NCBI GenBank assembly: GCA_049614485.1
Contig: JBMZDR010000005.1
Coordinates: forward strand, 1 to 64,000
Reading direction: 5' to 3'
From: GCA-2733415 sp049614485
GTDB taxonomy: Bacteria > Bacteroidota > Bacteroidia > Flavobacteriales > Flavobacteriaceae
DNA length: 64,000 nucleotides
In this document: one piece after another, positions 33,940 through 43,415 of the stretch
Numbering within the stretch: position 1 is the first letter of the stretch
Layout of the letters: every line of letters starts with the position of its first letter
Notes under the pieces: model-generated
What the model was told of the DNA's origin: nothing
Seen by the model: the letters and a program-made list of their open reading frames with translations, nothing else
Database searches by the model: none
Made by a program: the position numbers and the translations under genes

Positions 33940-34374
33940 ATGGAAAACATTAACTGGCTCGCATTAGTAGCAGCATCACTTTCAACTTTAGTTGTAGGTT
34001 TTGTATGGTACCATCCTAAAGTTTTTGGAACAATTTGGATGAAAGAAATCGGCATGACCGAAGAAAAAGCTAAAAATAGTAATATGGGACTAACCTTTGG
34101 GCTGTCTGTAGTATTAGCATTTTTAGCAGCATTTTTTATTATGATGTTGGTATTCACTGGCGGATCTCCTGAACATCCGCATGGCGCAGCACCATTTATG
34201 ACCTTTAAACACGGCGTATTGCACGGTACAATGTTGGCCTTATTTATTGTGTTACCAGTTATTGTAACTAACGGGTTATTTGAACAACGTTCATTTAAAT
34301 ACATGATGGTTATTACTGGATACTGGGTAGTCGCATTCGCCTTAATGGGAGGAATTATTAACGGATGGACATAA
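33940..34374 (+). CDS. DUF1761 membrane protein
   Basis: 144 residues with four membrane helices. Family-typical features: WYHPKVFGTIWMKEIGMTEE after the first helix, and an HGVLHG motif in the third segment. Function unknown. Divergent from yicC, followed by a shared terminator. Confidence 0.82.
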   Translation: MENINWLALVAASLSTLVVGFVWYHPKVFGTIWMKEIGMTEEKAKNSNMGLTFGLSVVLAFLAAFFIMMLVFTGGSPEHPHGAAPFMTFKHGVLHGTMLALFIVLPVIVTNGLFEQRSFKYMMVITGYWVVAFALMGGIINGWT

Positions 34375-34394
34375 ACATTTCGTTTACTTATAAT

Positions 34395-34430
34395 AAAAGG
34401 CTTTACATATTGTGAAGCCTTTTATTTTTG
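34395..34430. terminator. Bidirectional terminator
   Basis: AAAAGGCTT and AAGCCTTTT form a 9-bp stem with an 11-nt loop and T-rich flanks, between convergent genes. Confidence 0.75.
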
Positions 34431-35588
34431 CTCTTTGAACGGAAAACGTTGCTCAAATACCGTAGGTTTTACTCTTTTTAAAAATGGCTTAAATAAAAAG
34501 TTAGCCACTGTTTTTTTATGCCTGATATAGCACGTTAATTCTTGAGGCACCGCTCCTAAGGTACTTTTTATCTCTCCTGCTGTACGCCCAAAATTAATTT
34601 CTTTAACCTGATGATCAATGCCAATGGTCACATAATCATATAACATTCTTGAGTATATAGCATGTTTCTTATTCAACCTATAGTTGATACCAACATAATG
34701 AGCGTCTAATACAGAGTTATTAATTACACCTGTCATAAACCCAACGAGTTTATCATCTAAAAAATACCCTTTAAAGATAAAGTCATCCTTTAGCACATTT
34801 TTTAAATCACTATAAGTCGATAAATTTAATGCCTCAGGATTGAAACTTGCCTTAGCCTTTACGTTATCATATAACGTTACAAGTTCTTTTTTGTAACTAT
34901 TAATGTCATTTGCACTAAAGTCTTTAACTATTAAATCACTACTTGTTTTATACGCTTTCTTCGCTTTAACTCTAAATTTAGATTTGAATGCTGCTAGATA
35001 ATCTTCAAAGTTTTTCCAATCAGCATTCAATGTCAATACCATATTCGGATCTACTTGAATTGGTGTATAATTGTATTGTTTTAAATTATTCGTAATTGGC
35101 AATGACGCTGTGATAAAATCTTTTAACAAGATAATATCTACCCATTTCTTCAAATATTTATTAGCGTTTACAATTGCTTGAATTCCTTTTACAATATGTT
35201 CTAAAACTAGTTTTTTATCTTCAGTTGGCTTGATGTAGATTCCGTGTTCTCCGCTTAGAAAAATAGAGCCGCAAATCATTATTTTTACATAATTACGTTT
35301 TAAAACACCACTTAGTTTATCACTTACTTTCTGAACAAATTGATTAGAATTTGACGTAAAATCAGACCCCATAAAATCAAACTCTAAAACTTGAATTGTA
35401 GCAATAGAAATGGCTTGGTTATCTTTTGAAATTATGATATAAAAAAACTGAATTCTTTGTGAGTTGAATTCCTCAAACGATTTTAGGTAGGGTTTTGAAA
35501 AATACACATTAGAAACCTCCGAAAAATCATCCCAAACTTGATTTGGAATTTCATTCACATAATTAAAAATTCTAGTGGTATAACTCAT
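34422..35588 (-). CDS. GNAT/FemAB-like acyltransferase
   Basis: 388 residues, soluble. Two GNAT-like halves: the second (about 190-360) carries FKSKFRVKAKKAYKTS, GYFLDDKLVGFMTGVI and a C-terminal INFGRTAGEIKSTLGAVP. This arrangement is seen in FemAB-like and BioF2-like proteins that transfer an amino acid or acyl group. Acceptor unknown. Its ATG overlaps the stop of the EamA gene by one base (TAATG), so they are co-translated. Confidence 0.65.
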   Translation of the reverse strand: MSYTTRIFNYVNEIPNQVWDDFSEVSNVYFSKPYLKSFEEFNSQRIQFFYIIISKDNQAISIATIQVLEFDFMGSDFTSNSNQFVQKVSDKLSGVLKRNYVKIMICGSIFLSGEHGIYIKPTEDKKLVLEHIVKGIQAIVNANKYLKKWVDIILLKDFITASLPITNNLKQYNYTPIQVDPNMVLTLNADWKNFEDYLAAFKSKFRVKAKKAYKTSSDLIVKDFSANDINSYKKELVTLYDNVKAKASFNPEALNLSTYSDLKNVLKDDFIFKGYFLDDKLVGFMTGVINNSVLDAHYVGINYRLNKKHAIYSRMLYDYVTIGIDHQVKEINFGRTAGEIKSTLGAVPQELTCYIRHKKTVANFLFKPFLKRVKPTVFEQRFPFKEQK

Positions 35589-36490
35589 TAGATTCCTTTA
35601 GGTTTTTTTACAGGTTTACTTACTAAATACACACCTATAAATATTAATACAGTAGCAATTAGTTTTGTTGTATTTAACGTGTCACTCCCCATTAGTATTG
35701 CAAAAATTCCTGCAATTACAGGCTGTAAATACAAAAAGGTACTTACTGTTGACGCTCTTAATTGTCGTAAAGCAAGCGGATTTAATATATATGTTCCAAA
35801 GGTAGCAGCAACAATTACAAATGCTACTGAAAAATACGTGTACGGTTTAAATGTTCCCCATTCTACTGAACTTAACTCCGCATATCCAAATGGCACAACC
35901 ATTATCAAACCGAATAAAAATAACCATTTTATAAATGTGAAAGGGTGATATTTACTCGTCAATTGCTTGATAATAATGATGTAAATACTATAAGATACCG
36001 CATTGATAAACACTAAAAAATTCCCTAATAATATATTATCTGTAGCTACTGCAGATTTACCGTACAAGGTTAATACTAAAGCTCCTGAAAGCCCTAAAAC
36101 AACACCGACTACTTTTAACGAAGTGATTTTTTCTTTTAAAATTAATGCCGACATAATTAACACCAATATCGGCACAACTACCATTATTACTGACGCGTGA
36201 ATGGGGGTTGTATAAGACAATCCTTTAAAAAAAGTAAGCATATTTAACGCAACACCAAAAAATGCAGCTGCCATAAATATGAAGTAATCTCTTGTGGCTA
36301 CTTTTTCTTTAGGTGCTAAAAACCCAAACAACCAAAATAAAGTTGTAGCACCTAATAAGCGTAATAGAATAAATCCGTAAGGTTTTATATAACCACCATC
36401 AATCACATCATTAGCAAAGGTAAATGTTACCCCGTAGAATACTTGCACAAAAAACGCAGCTACAAAAGCAAGATTATTTTTACTAAGCAT
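35588..36490 (-). CDS. EamA/DMT-family transporter
   Basis: 300 residues from MLSKNNLAFVAAFF at 36490 (Met at 36514 is also in frame). Ten membrane helices in two EamA repeats; the first repeat holds GATTLFWLFGFL, the second SKYHPFTFIKWLFLFG and RASTVSTFLYLQPVIAGIFA. DMT transporters export amino acids, nucleotides or other metabolites. Starts 8 bp inside the preceding ArsC-like gene. Confidence 0.85.
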   Translation of the reverse strand: MLSKNNLAFVAAFFVQVFYGVTFTFANDVIDGGYIKPYGFILLRLLGATTLFWLFGFLAPKEKVATRDYFIFMAAAFFGVALNMLTFFKGLSYTTPIHASVIMVVVPILVLIMSALILKEKITSLKVVGVVLGLSGALVLTLYGKSAVATDNILLGNFLVFINAVSYSIYIIIIKQLTSKYHPFTFIKWLFLFGLIMVVPFGYAELSSVEWGTFKPYTYFSVAFVIVAATFGTYILNPLALRQLRASTVSTFLYLQPVIAGIFAILMGSDTLNTTKLIATVLIFIGVYLVSKPVKKPKGI

Positions 36491-36836
36491 GAATATAATC
36501 TTTAGCTGATGCAACTGTTTTTTTAGAGTTTCCTATAAAAACCTGATCATTATAAATTAAAACTGGGCGCTTTAAAAAGGTATAGTGCTCTAAAATATAA
36601 GACTTATAATCGTCCTCTGTTAAACTGGCATTTTTTAAATCTTTCTCTTTATACAAACGTGCTCGTTTACTAAACAATGCTTCATAACTTCCTGATAATG
36701 CATACATTTCCTCTAGTTGTGTTGCTGTTATAGCTTCTACTTTTATGTCCTGCAATACAACATCAGATGGTAAATTCAACTCTGTAATAATTCGCTTACA
36801 GGTATCACAAGTTGATAAGTGGTATAATTTTTTCAT
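36483..36836 (-). CDS. ArsC-family thioredoxin-fold protein
   Basis: 117 residues. Has CDTC (residues 10-13) instead of the CX5R of true arsenate reductases, and the family's KRPVLIYNDQVFIG with the Arg-Pro pair. It is closest to the YffB/Spx-like branch, so a disulfide or thiol role is more likely than arsenate reduction. First of the arsC-like/eamA/acyltransferase operon. Confidence 0.82.
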   Translation of the reverse strand: MKKLYHLSTCDTCKRIITELNLPSDVVLQDIKVEAITATQLEEMYALSGSYEALFSKRARLYKEKDLKNASLTEDDYKSYILEHYTFLKRPVLIYNDQVFIGNSKKTVASAKDYIHA

Positions 36837-36931
36837 TTTTTAAAAATAACTAACAACAAAATAAACGCATTTTAAATTCATATGAGATATTAAACTCATA
36901 AAGTTTACTTATATACTTTTATTAATTGAAA

Positions 36932-37873
36932 CTACATCTTTTTTAAATTAATATACACTGGGAAATGATCACTATACCCTCCTAAATACCGTTTTCCGCT
37001 ATACGTTCTAAAAGGATTCCCTTTGTTTCTACCCTCCCATTCTGTTAAAAATGGTGCATCAAAAATTTCTGCGTTTTGAAAACTGTGTTTATTTTTTTCT
37101 AATTTGAAAAAATTATGTGAAAATATTATCTGATCAAACAAATACCATTTAGAGTAATGGCTCAAACTACCTCGGGTAATATTCATTAATTTCTCAAACG
37201 GATTATATAACGAATCTGTTACTAAATACTCTTTTATACTTTCATCTACAGGGTTATCATTAAAATCTCCCATTATGATAAGCTTTGAAAAAGCATTAAT
37301 ACCTTCATTTGCTTCAATAAAAGCAGATAACTGTTCAGAAGCTTGTATGCGTTTATGACTTGTCAAATCAGCACCGTCACGGCGTGAAGGCCAGTGGCAC
37401 ACAAACACATGAACCTCTTCATCATTTAAATAGCCTTGAACATATAAAACATCTCGAGTATAATCTTTCACGCCATTACTTTCATAAATAGAAATTGGAA
37501 TTGTTTCAGAATACTCAACTTTAAAATAATCTTCATTTACAAGTAAAGCCACATCTATACCACGTTCATCTGGTGAATCATAATGCACAAAATTAAAGTT
37601 AGACTCTTTTAAATGTTTACTGTCTATTAAATCCTTAACAACACTAGCGTTTTCAACCTCTGCAAGCCCTACCAATACTGGAGATTTTCCTGTTGTATTT
37701 TTAGCAATATTAGAAATTGCTTTACCCATCTTAAATATTTTTTTTCGGTATTTTTTTTCAGTCCAAAACTTTTTACCCCAAGGTAAAAAATCACGATCCA
37801 GAGTGTTAGGGTCATCTTTAGTGTCGAATAAATTTTCAAGATTATAAAACGCAACAGTAACTATGGAATTCAT
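36932..37873 (-). CDS. Endonuclease/exonuclease/phosphatase-family protein
   Basis: 313 residues. EEP fold motifs in order: FYNLENLFD (Asn/Glu), GLAEVENA (Glu metal ligand), VFVCHWPSRRDG (His), IIMGDFNDNP (Asp/Asn) and GYSDHFPVYIN (Asp-His pair). No signal peptide is visible at the chosen ATG, so it is probably cytoplasmic, though many relatives are exported. Substrate (DNA, sphingomyelin or inositol phosphate) not determinable. Confidence 0.85.
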   Translation of the reverse strand: MNSIVTVAFYNLENLFDTKDDPNTLDRDFLPWGKKFWTEKKYRKKIFKMGKAISNIAKNTTGKSPVLVGLAEVENASVVKDLIDSKHLKESNFNFVHYDSPDERGIDVALLVNEDYFKVEYSETIPISIYESNGVKDYTRDVLYVQGYLNDEEVHVFVCHWPSRRDGADLTSHKRIQASEQLSAFIEANEGINAFSKLIIMGDFNDNPVDESIKEYLVTDSLYNPFEKLMNITRGSLSHYSKWYLFDQIIFSHNFFKLEKNKHSFQNAEIFDAPFLTEWEGRNKGNPFRTYSGKRYLGGYSDHFPVYINLKKM

Positions 37874-37952
37874 ATGGTTTCGGTGTTATTTTGATTGTCT
37901 AAATTAGTAAATTAGAATCTTATACGTAATTTTACACCATCGAATTTGAATT

Positions 37953-39167
37953 ATGATAGAAAAGAAACAAATTGAGCATGAAAATGTGGTGCTTATTGGG
38001 ATAATTACACGACTTCAAAACGAAGAGAAATCTAAAGAATACTTGGATGAATTGGAGTTTTTAACTTATACCGCAGGAGGCGATGTTAAAAAACGCTTTA
38101 CCCAACGTATGGACATGCCAAATGCCAAAACCTTTATCGGTTCTGGAAAATTGGAAGAAGTTCGTTTGTTTATTGAACAAAATAATATTGGAACTGCTAT
38201 TTTTGATGATGAATTAACACCATCTCAACAAAAAAATATTGAACGCGTTTTAGAGTGTAAAATCTTAGATAGAACCTTATTGATTCTGGATATTTTTGCC
38301 CAGCGCGCACAAACATCCTATGCAAGAACTCAAGTTGAATTGGCACAATACCAATACTTTTTACCACGTTTAACAGGGCTTTGGACTCACTTAGAACGTC
38401 AAAGAGGAGGTATTGGAATGCGTGGACCTGGAGAAACAGAAATTGAAACAGATAGACGTATTGTACGTGATAAAATTTCTTTATTAAGAAAGAAAATGGC
38501 CAGTATTGATAAACAAATGGCGACACAACGCGGTAACAGAGGAGAGCTTATTCGTGTGGCCCTTGTAGGATACACCAATGTTGGAAAATCAACACTGATG
38601 AATGTGATTGCAAAATCTGACGTATTTGCAGAAAATAAATTATTTGCAACCTTAGATACAACTGTTCGTAAAGTGGTTATCAAAAACTTACCATTCTTAT
38701 TAAGTGATACCGTTGGGTTTATCCGTAAGCTACCTACTCAGCTTGTAGATTCGTTTAAAAGTACACTTGACGAAGTTAGAGAAGCAGACATCTTATTGCA
38801 TGTTGTTGATATTTCTCACAATACTTTTGAAGATCAAATAGAATCTGTAAATGGTATTTTAGGTGAAATTAAAAGTGCAAACAAACCAACAATAATGGTC
38901 TTTAATAAAATTGATGCTTATGAGCATGAAACAATAGACGAAGATGATATTGTTACAGAACGTACAAAAGCACATTACACTTTAGACGATTGGAAAGAAA
39001 CTTGGATGAATGATATTGGCGACAATGCGTTATTTATATCGGCAACAGAAGCAGAGAATATTGAAGATTTCAAGAAACGTGTGTATAGTGAAGTAAGGCG
39101 TATTCATATAACGCGTTTTCCGTATAACAAATTTTTATACCCTGATTACGATGAGAATTTTGCGTAA
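37953..39167 (+). CDS. hflX: Ribosome-associated GTPase HflX
   Basis: 404 residues. N-terminal HflX domain with KTFIGSGKLEE and RTLLILDIFAQRAQTSYARTQ (split here for length), the RQRGGIGMRGPGETEIE-like segment (actual ERQRGGIGMRGPGETE), then a G domain: GYTNVGKST, DTVGFIRKLP and FNKID. Dissociates stressed 70S ribosomes in E. coli. Divergent from the EEP gene. Confidence 0.95.
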   Translation: MIEKKQIEHENVVLIGIITRLQNEEKSKEYLDELEFLTYTAGGDVKKRFTQRMDMPNAKTFIGSGKLEEVRLFIEQNNIGTAIFDDELTPSQQKNIERVLECKILDRTLLILDIFAQRAQTSYARTQVELAQYQYFLPRLTGLWTHLERQRGGIGMRGPGETEIETDRRIVRDKISLLRKKMASIDKQMATQRGNRGELIRVALVGYTNVGKSTLMNVIAKSDVFAENKLFATLDTTVRKVVIKNLPFLLSDTVGFIRKLPTQLVDSFKSTLDEVREADILLHVVDISHNTFEDQIESVNGILGEIKSANKPTIMVFNKIDAYEHETIDEDDIVTERTKAHYTLDDWKETWMNDIGDNALFISATEAENIEDFKKRVYSEVRRIHITRFPYNKFLYPDYDENFA

Positions 39168-39182
39168 TTCATCAGGACTAAA

Positions 39183-39232
39183 TTATTTCAATAAAAAGGG
39201 GCGCTATTTAGCGCCCCTTTTTATTGAAATAA
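39183..39232. terminator. Bidirectional terminator with perfect 24-bp arms
   Basis: Arms 39183-39206 and 39209-39232 are exact inverse copies separated by two T. The stem centre is GGGGCGCTA/TAGCGCCCC with A/T tracts outside. It separates convergent hflX and the DUF3078 gene. Confidence 0.85.
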
Positions 39233-39240
39233 CAACTTTA

Positions 39241-40104
39241 TTAGAATGCATAGTTAAACCCTAAACCAAACGTTTCTCTAATCTGAAACCCGTTGCGTTG
39301 CGTATTATCATCATAAATAGCTTGAAATGTCAAGTTAGCAGAAATATACTTGTTTACTTGCATTGCTAAATTCATCGTGTAATCTATATCTACATTTTGA
39401 GCATCTTCTAAATAGTTAGAATACAATGCTAAAATGTTTTCCATAGAAATATTCTTCATTAAGTCTACTTTATAATATCCTCTCATAGCAGCTCCTAATT
39501 CAAAACGCTCAGTATCACCTGGTTCAGTTCCGAAAGCGCCAGCAAATTCTTTATGCACTATAATTAATTTTGCTGCAGCAGGTGAAATGTTTACGTGAAA
39601 ATTATCTGATTTTTTCCATAAAAAACCTGGCCCAGCTTGAAAATACACAGGAGAAAAGAAGTGAGATGTAGCACCTAATTCAACACCATTATCATCATAC
39701 ACAAAACCTTTATCCATTTGAGTTTTCATGTTGAAATAAAATGAATAGTACCAGTTTCCTTTCATCTGCTTACCTGCTAATGAATTAAACTCTAAACGGT
39801 CATTATTCTTTTTAAAAGTATCATCACCATTATTTTTATTGACACCATAATCAGCTATTAATTTGTTATCCCAAATTAAGCTCCCCTTTGTGTAATTAAA
39901 ATCATAGTTCACTAAAATATTAGCTGCAATGTTTCCTATACCACCTGCTGTCCATTCGTTATTAAATGCTGATTGGTTGAATGTAATTAATACATTACCA
40001 CCACGTTTCCATCCGTCTTTTATTGAATCTTTGGCAACGTCTTCTTGCCCAAATAGACTTCCAGAAATTAACACCAAGGCTAATGCGAATACTATCTTTT
40101 TCAT
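39241..40104 (-). CDS. DUF3078 outer-membrane protein
   Basis: 287 residues. Signal peptide ending LISGSLFGQ. The start of the mature protein WKRGGNVLITFNQSAFNNEW and the C-terminal GFQIRETFGLGFNYAF (terminal Phe) fit the DUF3078 barrel family of Bacteroidota. Function unknown. The -7 box TATATTTG is at 40131-40138 on the minus strand. Confidence 0.85.
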   Translation of the reverse strand: MKKIVFALALVLISGSLFGQEDVAKDSIKDGWKRGGNVLITFNQSAFNNEWTAGGIGNIAANILVNYDFNYTKGSLIWDNKLIADYGVNKNNGDDTFKKNNDRLEFNSLAGKQMKGNWYYSFYFNMKTQMDKGFVYDDNGVELGATSHFFSPVYFQAGPGFLWKKSDNFHVNISPAAAKLIIVHKEFAGAFGTEPGDTERFELGAAMRGYYKVDLMKNISMENILALYSNYLEDAQNVDIDYTMNLAMQVNKYISANLTFQAIYDDNTQRNGFQIRETFGLGFNYAF

Positions 40105-40130
40105 AAATATTAGTTTAAAAATTTAGTCGG

Positions 40131-40138
40131 CAAATATA
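40131..40138 (-). promoter_or_regulatory. -7 promoter box of the DUF3078 gene
   Basis: TATATTTG (minus strand) matches TAnnTTTG, 26 bp before the ATG. Confidence 0.5.
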
Positions 40139-40198
40139 TACAATGCAAACTTATTAGCAAAACAACCTAATCAACTGCTTTAGAGTTTATTGGAGGTT

Positions 40199-40705
40199 TT
40201 ATTTTTTTCTATACAAAGGTACAGACGAACACGCTTCACCATACATGACAGATTTAGCAACTGTAATAAGCCTACTTGTAATATTTACATAAGCGCTTTG
40301 TGGTACTGGTTTATTAGCACAACCTTTAATAATAACAAACTTATCTTTATAAGGCTCTAAGTCAATATTTTTTATTTCAGAGGTGTAGAGTGATGTTTCT
40401 AACGCTTCCAGATCTCCTATAACTACATTTTTGGCAAATGGCGCAACTTTTACGGTGAATAACATAAAAGCCCAAGCTGGTACGATTGCATCAGTACTAC
40501 AATTTACGGCAACGTAACACTCTTGATATTGCTCCCAGTTATAAGCATCTAATGCAGCTCTAAACTCTTTTTCACGAAGAATAAAGCCTTGATCTAACCA
40601 TTGAGAAATGTCAACCTGCACACGCTTGCCAGGGATATAATAATCTTCTAAATCAAACGTGATAAGTTTGGTGTTTTCAGTTACTTTGTTTCTAATTTCT
40701 CCCAT
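40199..40705 (-). CDS. DUF2480 protein at the end of the suf cluster
   Basis: 168 residues, soluble. Conserved Cys residues stand out: VAVNCSTDAIVPAW, IIKGCANKPVPQSAY and YGEACSSVPLYRKK. DUF2480 is a Bacteroidota family usually found beside suf genes; the paired Cys would suit a metal or Fe-S role, but that is not proved. A hairpin separates it from the DUF59 gene. Confidence 0.8.
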   Translation of the reverse strand: MGEIRNKVTENTKLITFDLEDYYIPGKRVQVDISQWLDQGFILREKEFRAALDAYNWEQYQECYVAVNCSTDAIVPAWAFMLFTVKVAPFAKNVVIGDLEALETSLYTSEIKNIDLEPYKDKFVIIKGCANKPVPQSAYVNITSRLITVAKSVMYGEACSSVPLYRKK

Positions 40706-40741
40706 TCTATTTCGGTTAAATTCAATTGAGCTCTAAAAAGA

Positions 40742-40764
40742 AATTCCTGCAAGAAGCAGGAATT
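40742..40764 (-). terminator. Terminator after the DUF59 gene
   Basis: AATTCCTGC and GCAGGAATT form a perfect 9-bp stem, followed on the minus strand by TCTTTTT. Confidence 0.65.
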
Positions 40765-40785
40765 ATAGTATTTTTAAAAGTGGTT

Positions 40786-41115
40786 TTAAAGCATTCCTAA
40801 TTCAAGTTTCGCCTCATCACTCATTAAATCTTTTGTCCACGCAGGCTCAAAAGTGATTTCTACTTCACAGTCCTTAATTCCATTAATTGTTTTTACTTTA
40901 TCCTCTACCTCTTTAGGCAATGTTTCAGCAACAGGACAATTTGGTGTTGTTAAGGTCATTAATACTTTAACATCATAATCTTCATTGACCATCACATCGT
41001 AAATTAGCCCTAATTCATATATATCTACAGGAATTTCAGGGTCATAAATTGTTTTGATAACTCTCACAATTTTTTCTCCTAATTCAGCAACATCTATTGT
41101 TTGTTCTTCTGACAT
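40786..41115 (-). CDS. DUF59/MIP18-family Fe-S assembly protein (SufT-like)
   Basis: 109 residues. Family motifs IYDPEIPVDIYELGLIYDV and TLTTPNCPVAETLP with the conserved Cys, then VEITFEPAW. These proteins help deliver Fe-S clusters to target proteins. It lies 1 bp after sufE. The symbol sufT is sometimes used; I keep the family name. Confidence 0.88.
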   Translation of the reverse strand: MSEEQTIDVAELGEKIVRVIKTIYDPEIPVDIYELGLIYDVMVNEDYDVKVLMTLTTPNCPVAETLPKEVEDKVKTINGIKDCEVEITFEPAWTKDLMSDEAKLELGML

Positions 41116-41116
41116 A

Positions 41117-41539
41117 TTAATTTACTTGTGTTTGAAATGCAATTGCATACATTTTTATTTCTTTAATCATACTCACCAAACCATTTGCTCTAGTTGGTGA
41201 TAAATGCTCTTTTAAACCAATTTCATCAACAAAATCTGTGTTTGCATTTAGAATTTCTGTTGGTGTTTGATTTGTAAATGTTCTAATTAAAATAGACACT
41301 ATCCCTTTGGTTATAATAGCATCACTATCTGCTGTGTAAATAACTTTATCATTAGCCAACTCTGCATGCAGCCATACTTTTGATTGACACCCTTTAATTA
41401 GGTTTTCATCTTTTTTATATTGCTCATCAATTAAGGGCATTGATTTCCCTAAATCAATCATGTATTCGTAGCGATCCATCCAATCATCAAACATCGAAAA
41501 CTCATCTACAAGATCTCGTTGTATTTCATCTATAGTCAT
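41117..41539 (-). CDS. sufE: SufE cysteine desulfurase activator
   Basis: 140 residues. Accepts persulfide sulfur from SufS. The acceptor Cys51 lies in LIKGCQSKVWL, the same position as in E. coli. The C-terminal LSPTRANGLVSMIKEIKMYA is also typical. Confidence 0.94.
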   Translation of the reverse strand: MTIDEIQRDLVDEFSMFDDWMDRYEYMIDLGKSMPLIDEQYKKDENLIKGCQSKVWLHAELANDKVIYTADSDAIITKGIVSILIRTFTNQTPTEILNANTDFVDEIGLKEHLSPTRANGLVSMIKEIKMYAIAFQTQVN

Positions 41540-41546
41540 AAGTAGT

Positions 41547-42038
41547 TTATTTTTCAGGCGACAAAGATAAAACTTTGTTGACTAAATCTGCTAAAGGTTT
41601 TGGAGGAAATCCGCCATCAAATGTTTGCGAAGTAAATTTTTCATTACTACTAAACACAGAAATTGTTGTGTGTGGCGCTCCATCATAAAACCTTTTTTTA
41701 GTTGGCGCTTCATAAGAGCTAATATCTTTTAATGTCAATTTAGAAATGATGTCCTTTATCTCAATTATATCCTCATGTTTTACTTCAATTTTCTTTGGGG
41801 TTCCATTATACTCTTTCGAAATTGTTGCGTAGCTATTGTAAACCGTTAAGGTAAAATGATAGCCTCTAGTATGTGAACCATAAATGACAATTGGCGATTC
41901 TTGAAGTGCATCTGTTTTAAGTTTTAGTCTGTCTGCTTCCATTTTGTTTTCTGTAATATTATCTGACTTTACAGTTTCTTTATTTGCACAACATGATGTT
42001 AGTACAAATAGGCTGAATATAAGTGCGGTTATTTTCAT
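41547..42038 (-). CDS. Lipoprotein between sufS and sufE
   Basis: 163 residues. Lipobox LFVLTSC gives the acylated Cys at about residue 16, followed by a second Cys. The mature part contains TRGYHFTLTVYNSYA and FDGGFPPKPLADLVNKVL. No known domain recognised. It lies inside the Fe-S operon with short gaps, so it is co-transcribed; whether it matters for cluster assembly or is only a passenger is open. Confidence 0.65.
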   Translation of the reverse strand: MKITALIFSLFVLTSCCANKETVKSDNITENKMEADRLKLKTDALQESPIVIYGSHTRGYHFTLTVYNSYATISKEYNGTPKKIEVKHEDIIEIKDIISKLTLKDISSYEAPTKKRFYDGAPHTTISVFSSNEKFTSQTFDGGFPPKPLADLVNKVLSLSPEK

Positions 42039-42089
42039 AAGTCTATTTTTTATCTGTTACTATAATATTACAAAAAAGAAGCCAAACTA

Positions 42090-43313
42090 CTATAATAGCA
42101 TCATTTTAGCTTTTTTAACGGCAGAGACTAAAGCCTCAACATCTTCTTTTGTGTTATAAAACATAAACGAGGCTCTAATGGTGCCTGGAATGTTATAAAA
42201 CGCCATAATTGGTTGTGTACAATGGTGCCCTGTTCTTACAGCCACACCCAACTTATCTACAATTGTTCCTACATCATAAGGGTGGCATCCTTCTATATTA
42301 AAAGAGATTACTGATGTTTTTTCTTTAGCCGTTCCAACAATTGTTAGTCCTTCAATTTTTAATAATTCAGCTGTTGCATAATGCAACAGTTCTTTTTCTT
42401 GCTGTTGAATATAGTCGTAGCCAATGTTATTTAAATAATCAATAGCAACCCCAAAAACAATCCCTCCAGCAATATTTGGTGTTCCAGCTTCAAACTTGTG
42501 TGGCAAACACGCATATGTGGTTTCTTCAAAAGTTACCTCTTTTATCATTTCACCACCACCTTGATATGGTGGCATAATGTTTAACCATTCTTCTTTACCA
42601 TATAACATTCCTACACCAGTTGGACCACACATTTTATGCGCAGAACAGATATAAAAATCGCAATTTAAAGCTTGAACATCTGGTTTAACATGTGGTGTAG
42701 CTTGAGCGCCATCTATTACAACTACGGCATCTACCGCGTGTGCTTTATCAATAATCTCTTTAATAGGGTTTATGGTTCCTAGAGCATTAGAAATATGGTT
42801 TACAGCAACTAACTTTGTTTTAGCATTCAATAAATCATCATAGGCTGACATAATCAACTCTCCTTCTTGATTCATTGGAATCACCTTTAAAACTGCCCCA
42901 GTGCGTTCACATAACATTTGCCAAGGCACAATATTAGAGTGGTGTTCTAAATGTGAAATAATAATTTCATCGCCTTTATTTAATAGTGTTGTAAATCCGT
43001 TTGCCACTAAATTTATCCCGTCTGTAGTGCCTTTTGTAAACAGAATTTCGAAGTCGTGTTTGGCATTAAAATGCAACTGCAGCTTTTTACGTGCAGCTTC
43101 ATAGGCGTCTGTTGCTTTTTGACTTAACGTATGTACTCCACGATGAATATTCGCATTGATTTCTGTATAGTATTTTGTAATGGCATCAATAACTACTTGT
43201 GGCTTTTGTGATGATGCACCATTATCTAAATATACTAATGGTTTTCCATTCACTTCTTGTTGAAGAATTGGAAAGTCTTTTTTTATATTTTTTATGTCTT
43301 TTTCGAGTACCAT
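42090..43313 (-). CDS. sufS: SufS cysteine desulfurase
   Basis: 407 residues from MVLEKD at 43313 (Met at 43337 adds eight residues). Type-II desulfurase: YLDNGASSQKP near the start, PLP-lysine in SAHKMCGPTG, and active-site Cys365 in VRTGHHCTQPIM. Supplies sulfur to SufE/SufBCD. Upstream lies a terminator that ends the protease transcript, so sufS needs its own promoter or readthrough. Confidence 0.95.
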   Translation of the reverse strand: MVLEKDIKNIKKDFPILQQEVNGKPLVYLDNGASSQKPQVVIDAITKYYTEINANIHRGVHTLSQKATDAYEAARKKLQLHFNAKHDFEILFTKGTTDGINLVANGFTTLLNKGDEIIISHLEHHSNIVPWQMLCERTGAVLKVIPMNQEGELIMSAYDDLLNAKTKLVAVNHISNALGTINPIKEIIDKAHAVDAVVVIDGAQATPHVKPDVQALNCDFYICSAHKMCGPTGVGMLYGKEEWLNIMPPYQGGGEMIKEVTFEETTYACLPHKFEAGTPNIAGGIVFGVAIDYLNNIGYDYIQQQEKELLHYATAELLKIEGLTIVGTAKEKTSVISFNIEGCHPYDVGTIVDKLGVAVRTGHHCTQPIMAFYNIPGTIRASFMFYNTKEDVEALVSAVKKAKMMLL

Positions 43314-43359
43314 TAAATAACTTGTTTCTGGTCGCAAAGTTATCGATTATTTAAAACAT

Positions 43360-43396
43360 AAAAGCCTTAATAAGATTAAATCTTAATAAGGCTTTT
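43360..43396 (-). terminator. Terminator after the inserted protease gene
   Basis: AAAAGCCTTAATAAGATT and AATCTTAATAAGGCTTTT pair over 18 positions with one mismatch. It lies between the M43 gene stop and the sufS start. Confidence 0.75.
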
Positions 43397-43415
43397 GAAT
43401 ATGCGAGTACTTGCT

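Noticed and set aside
36483..36836. Arsenate reductase
   Set aside because: Active site is CxxC, without the CX5R motif; no other arsenic genes nearby.
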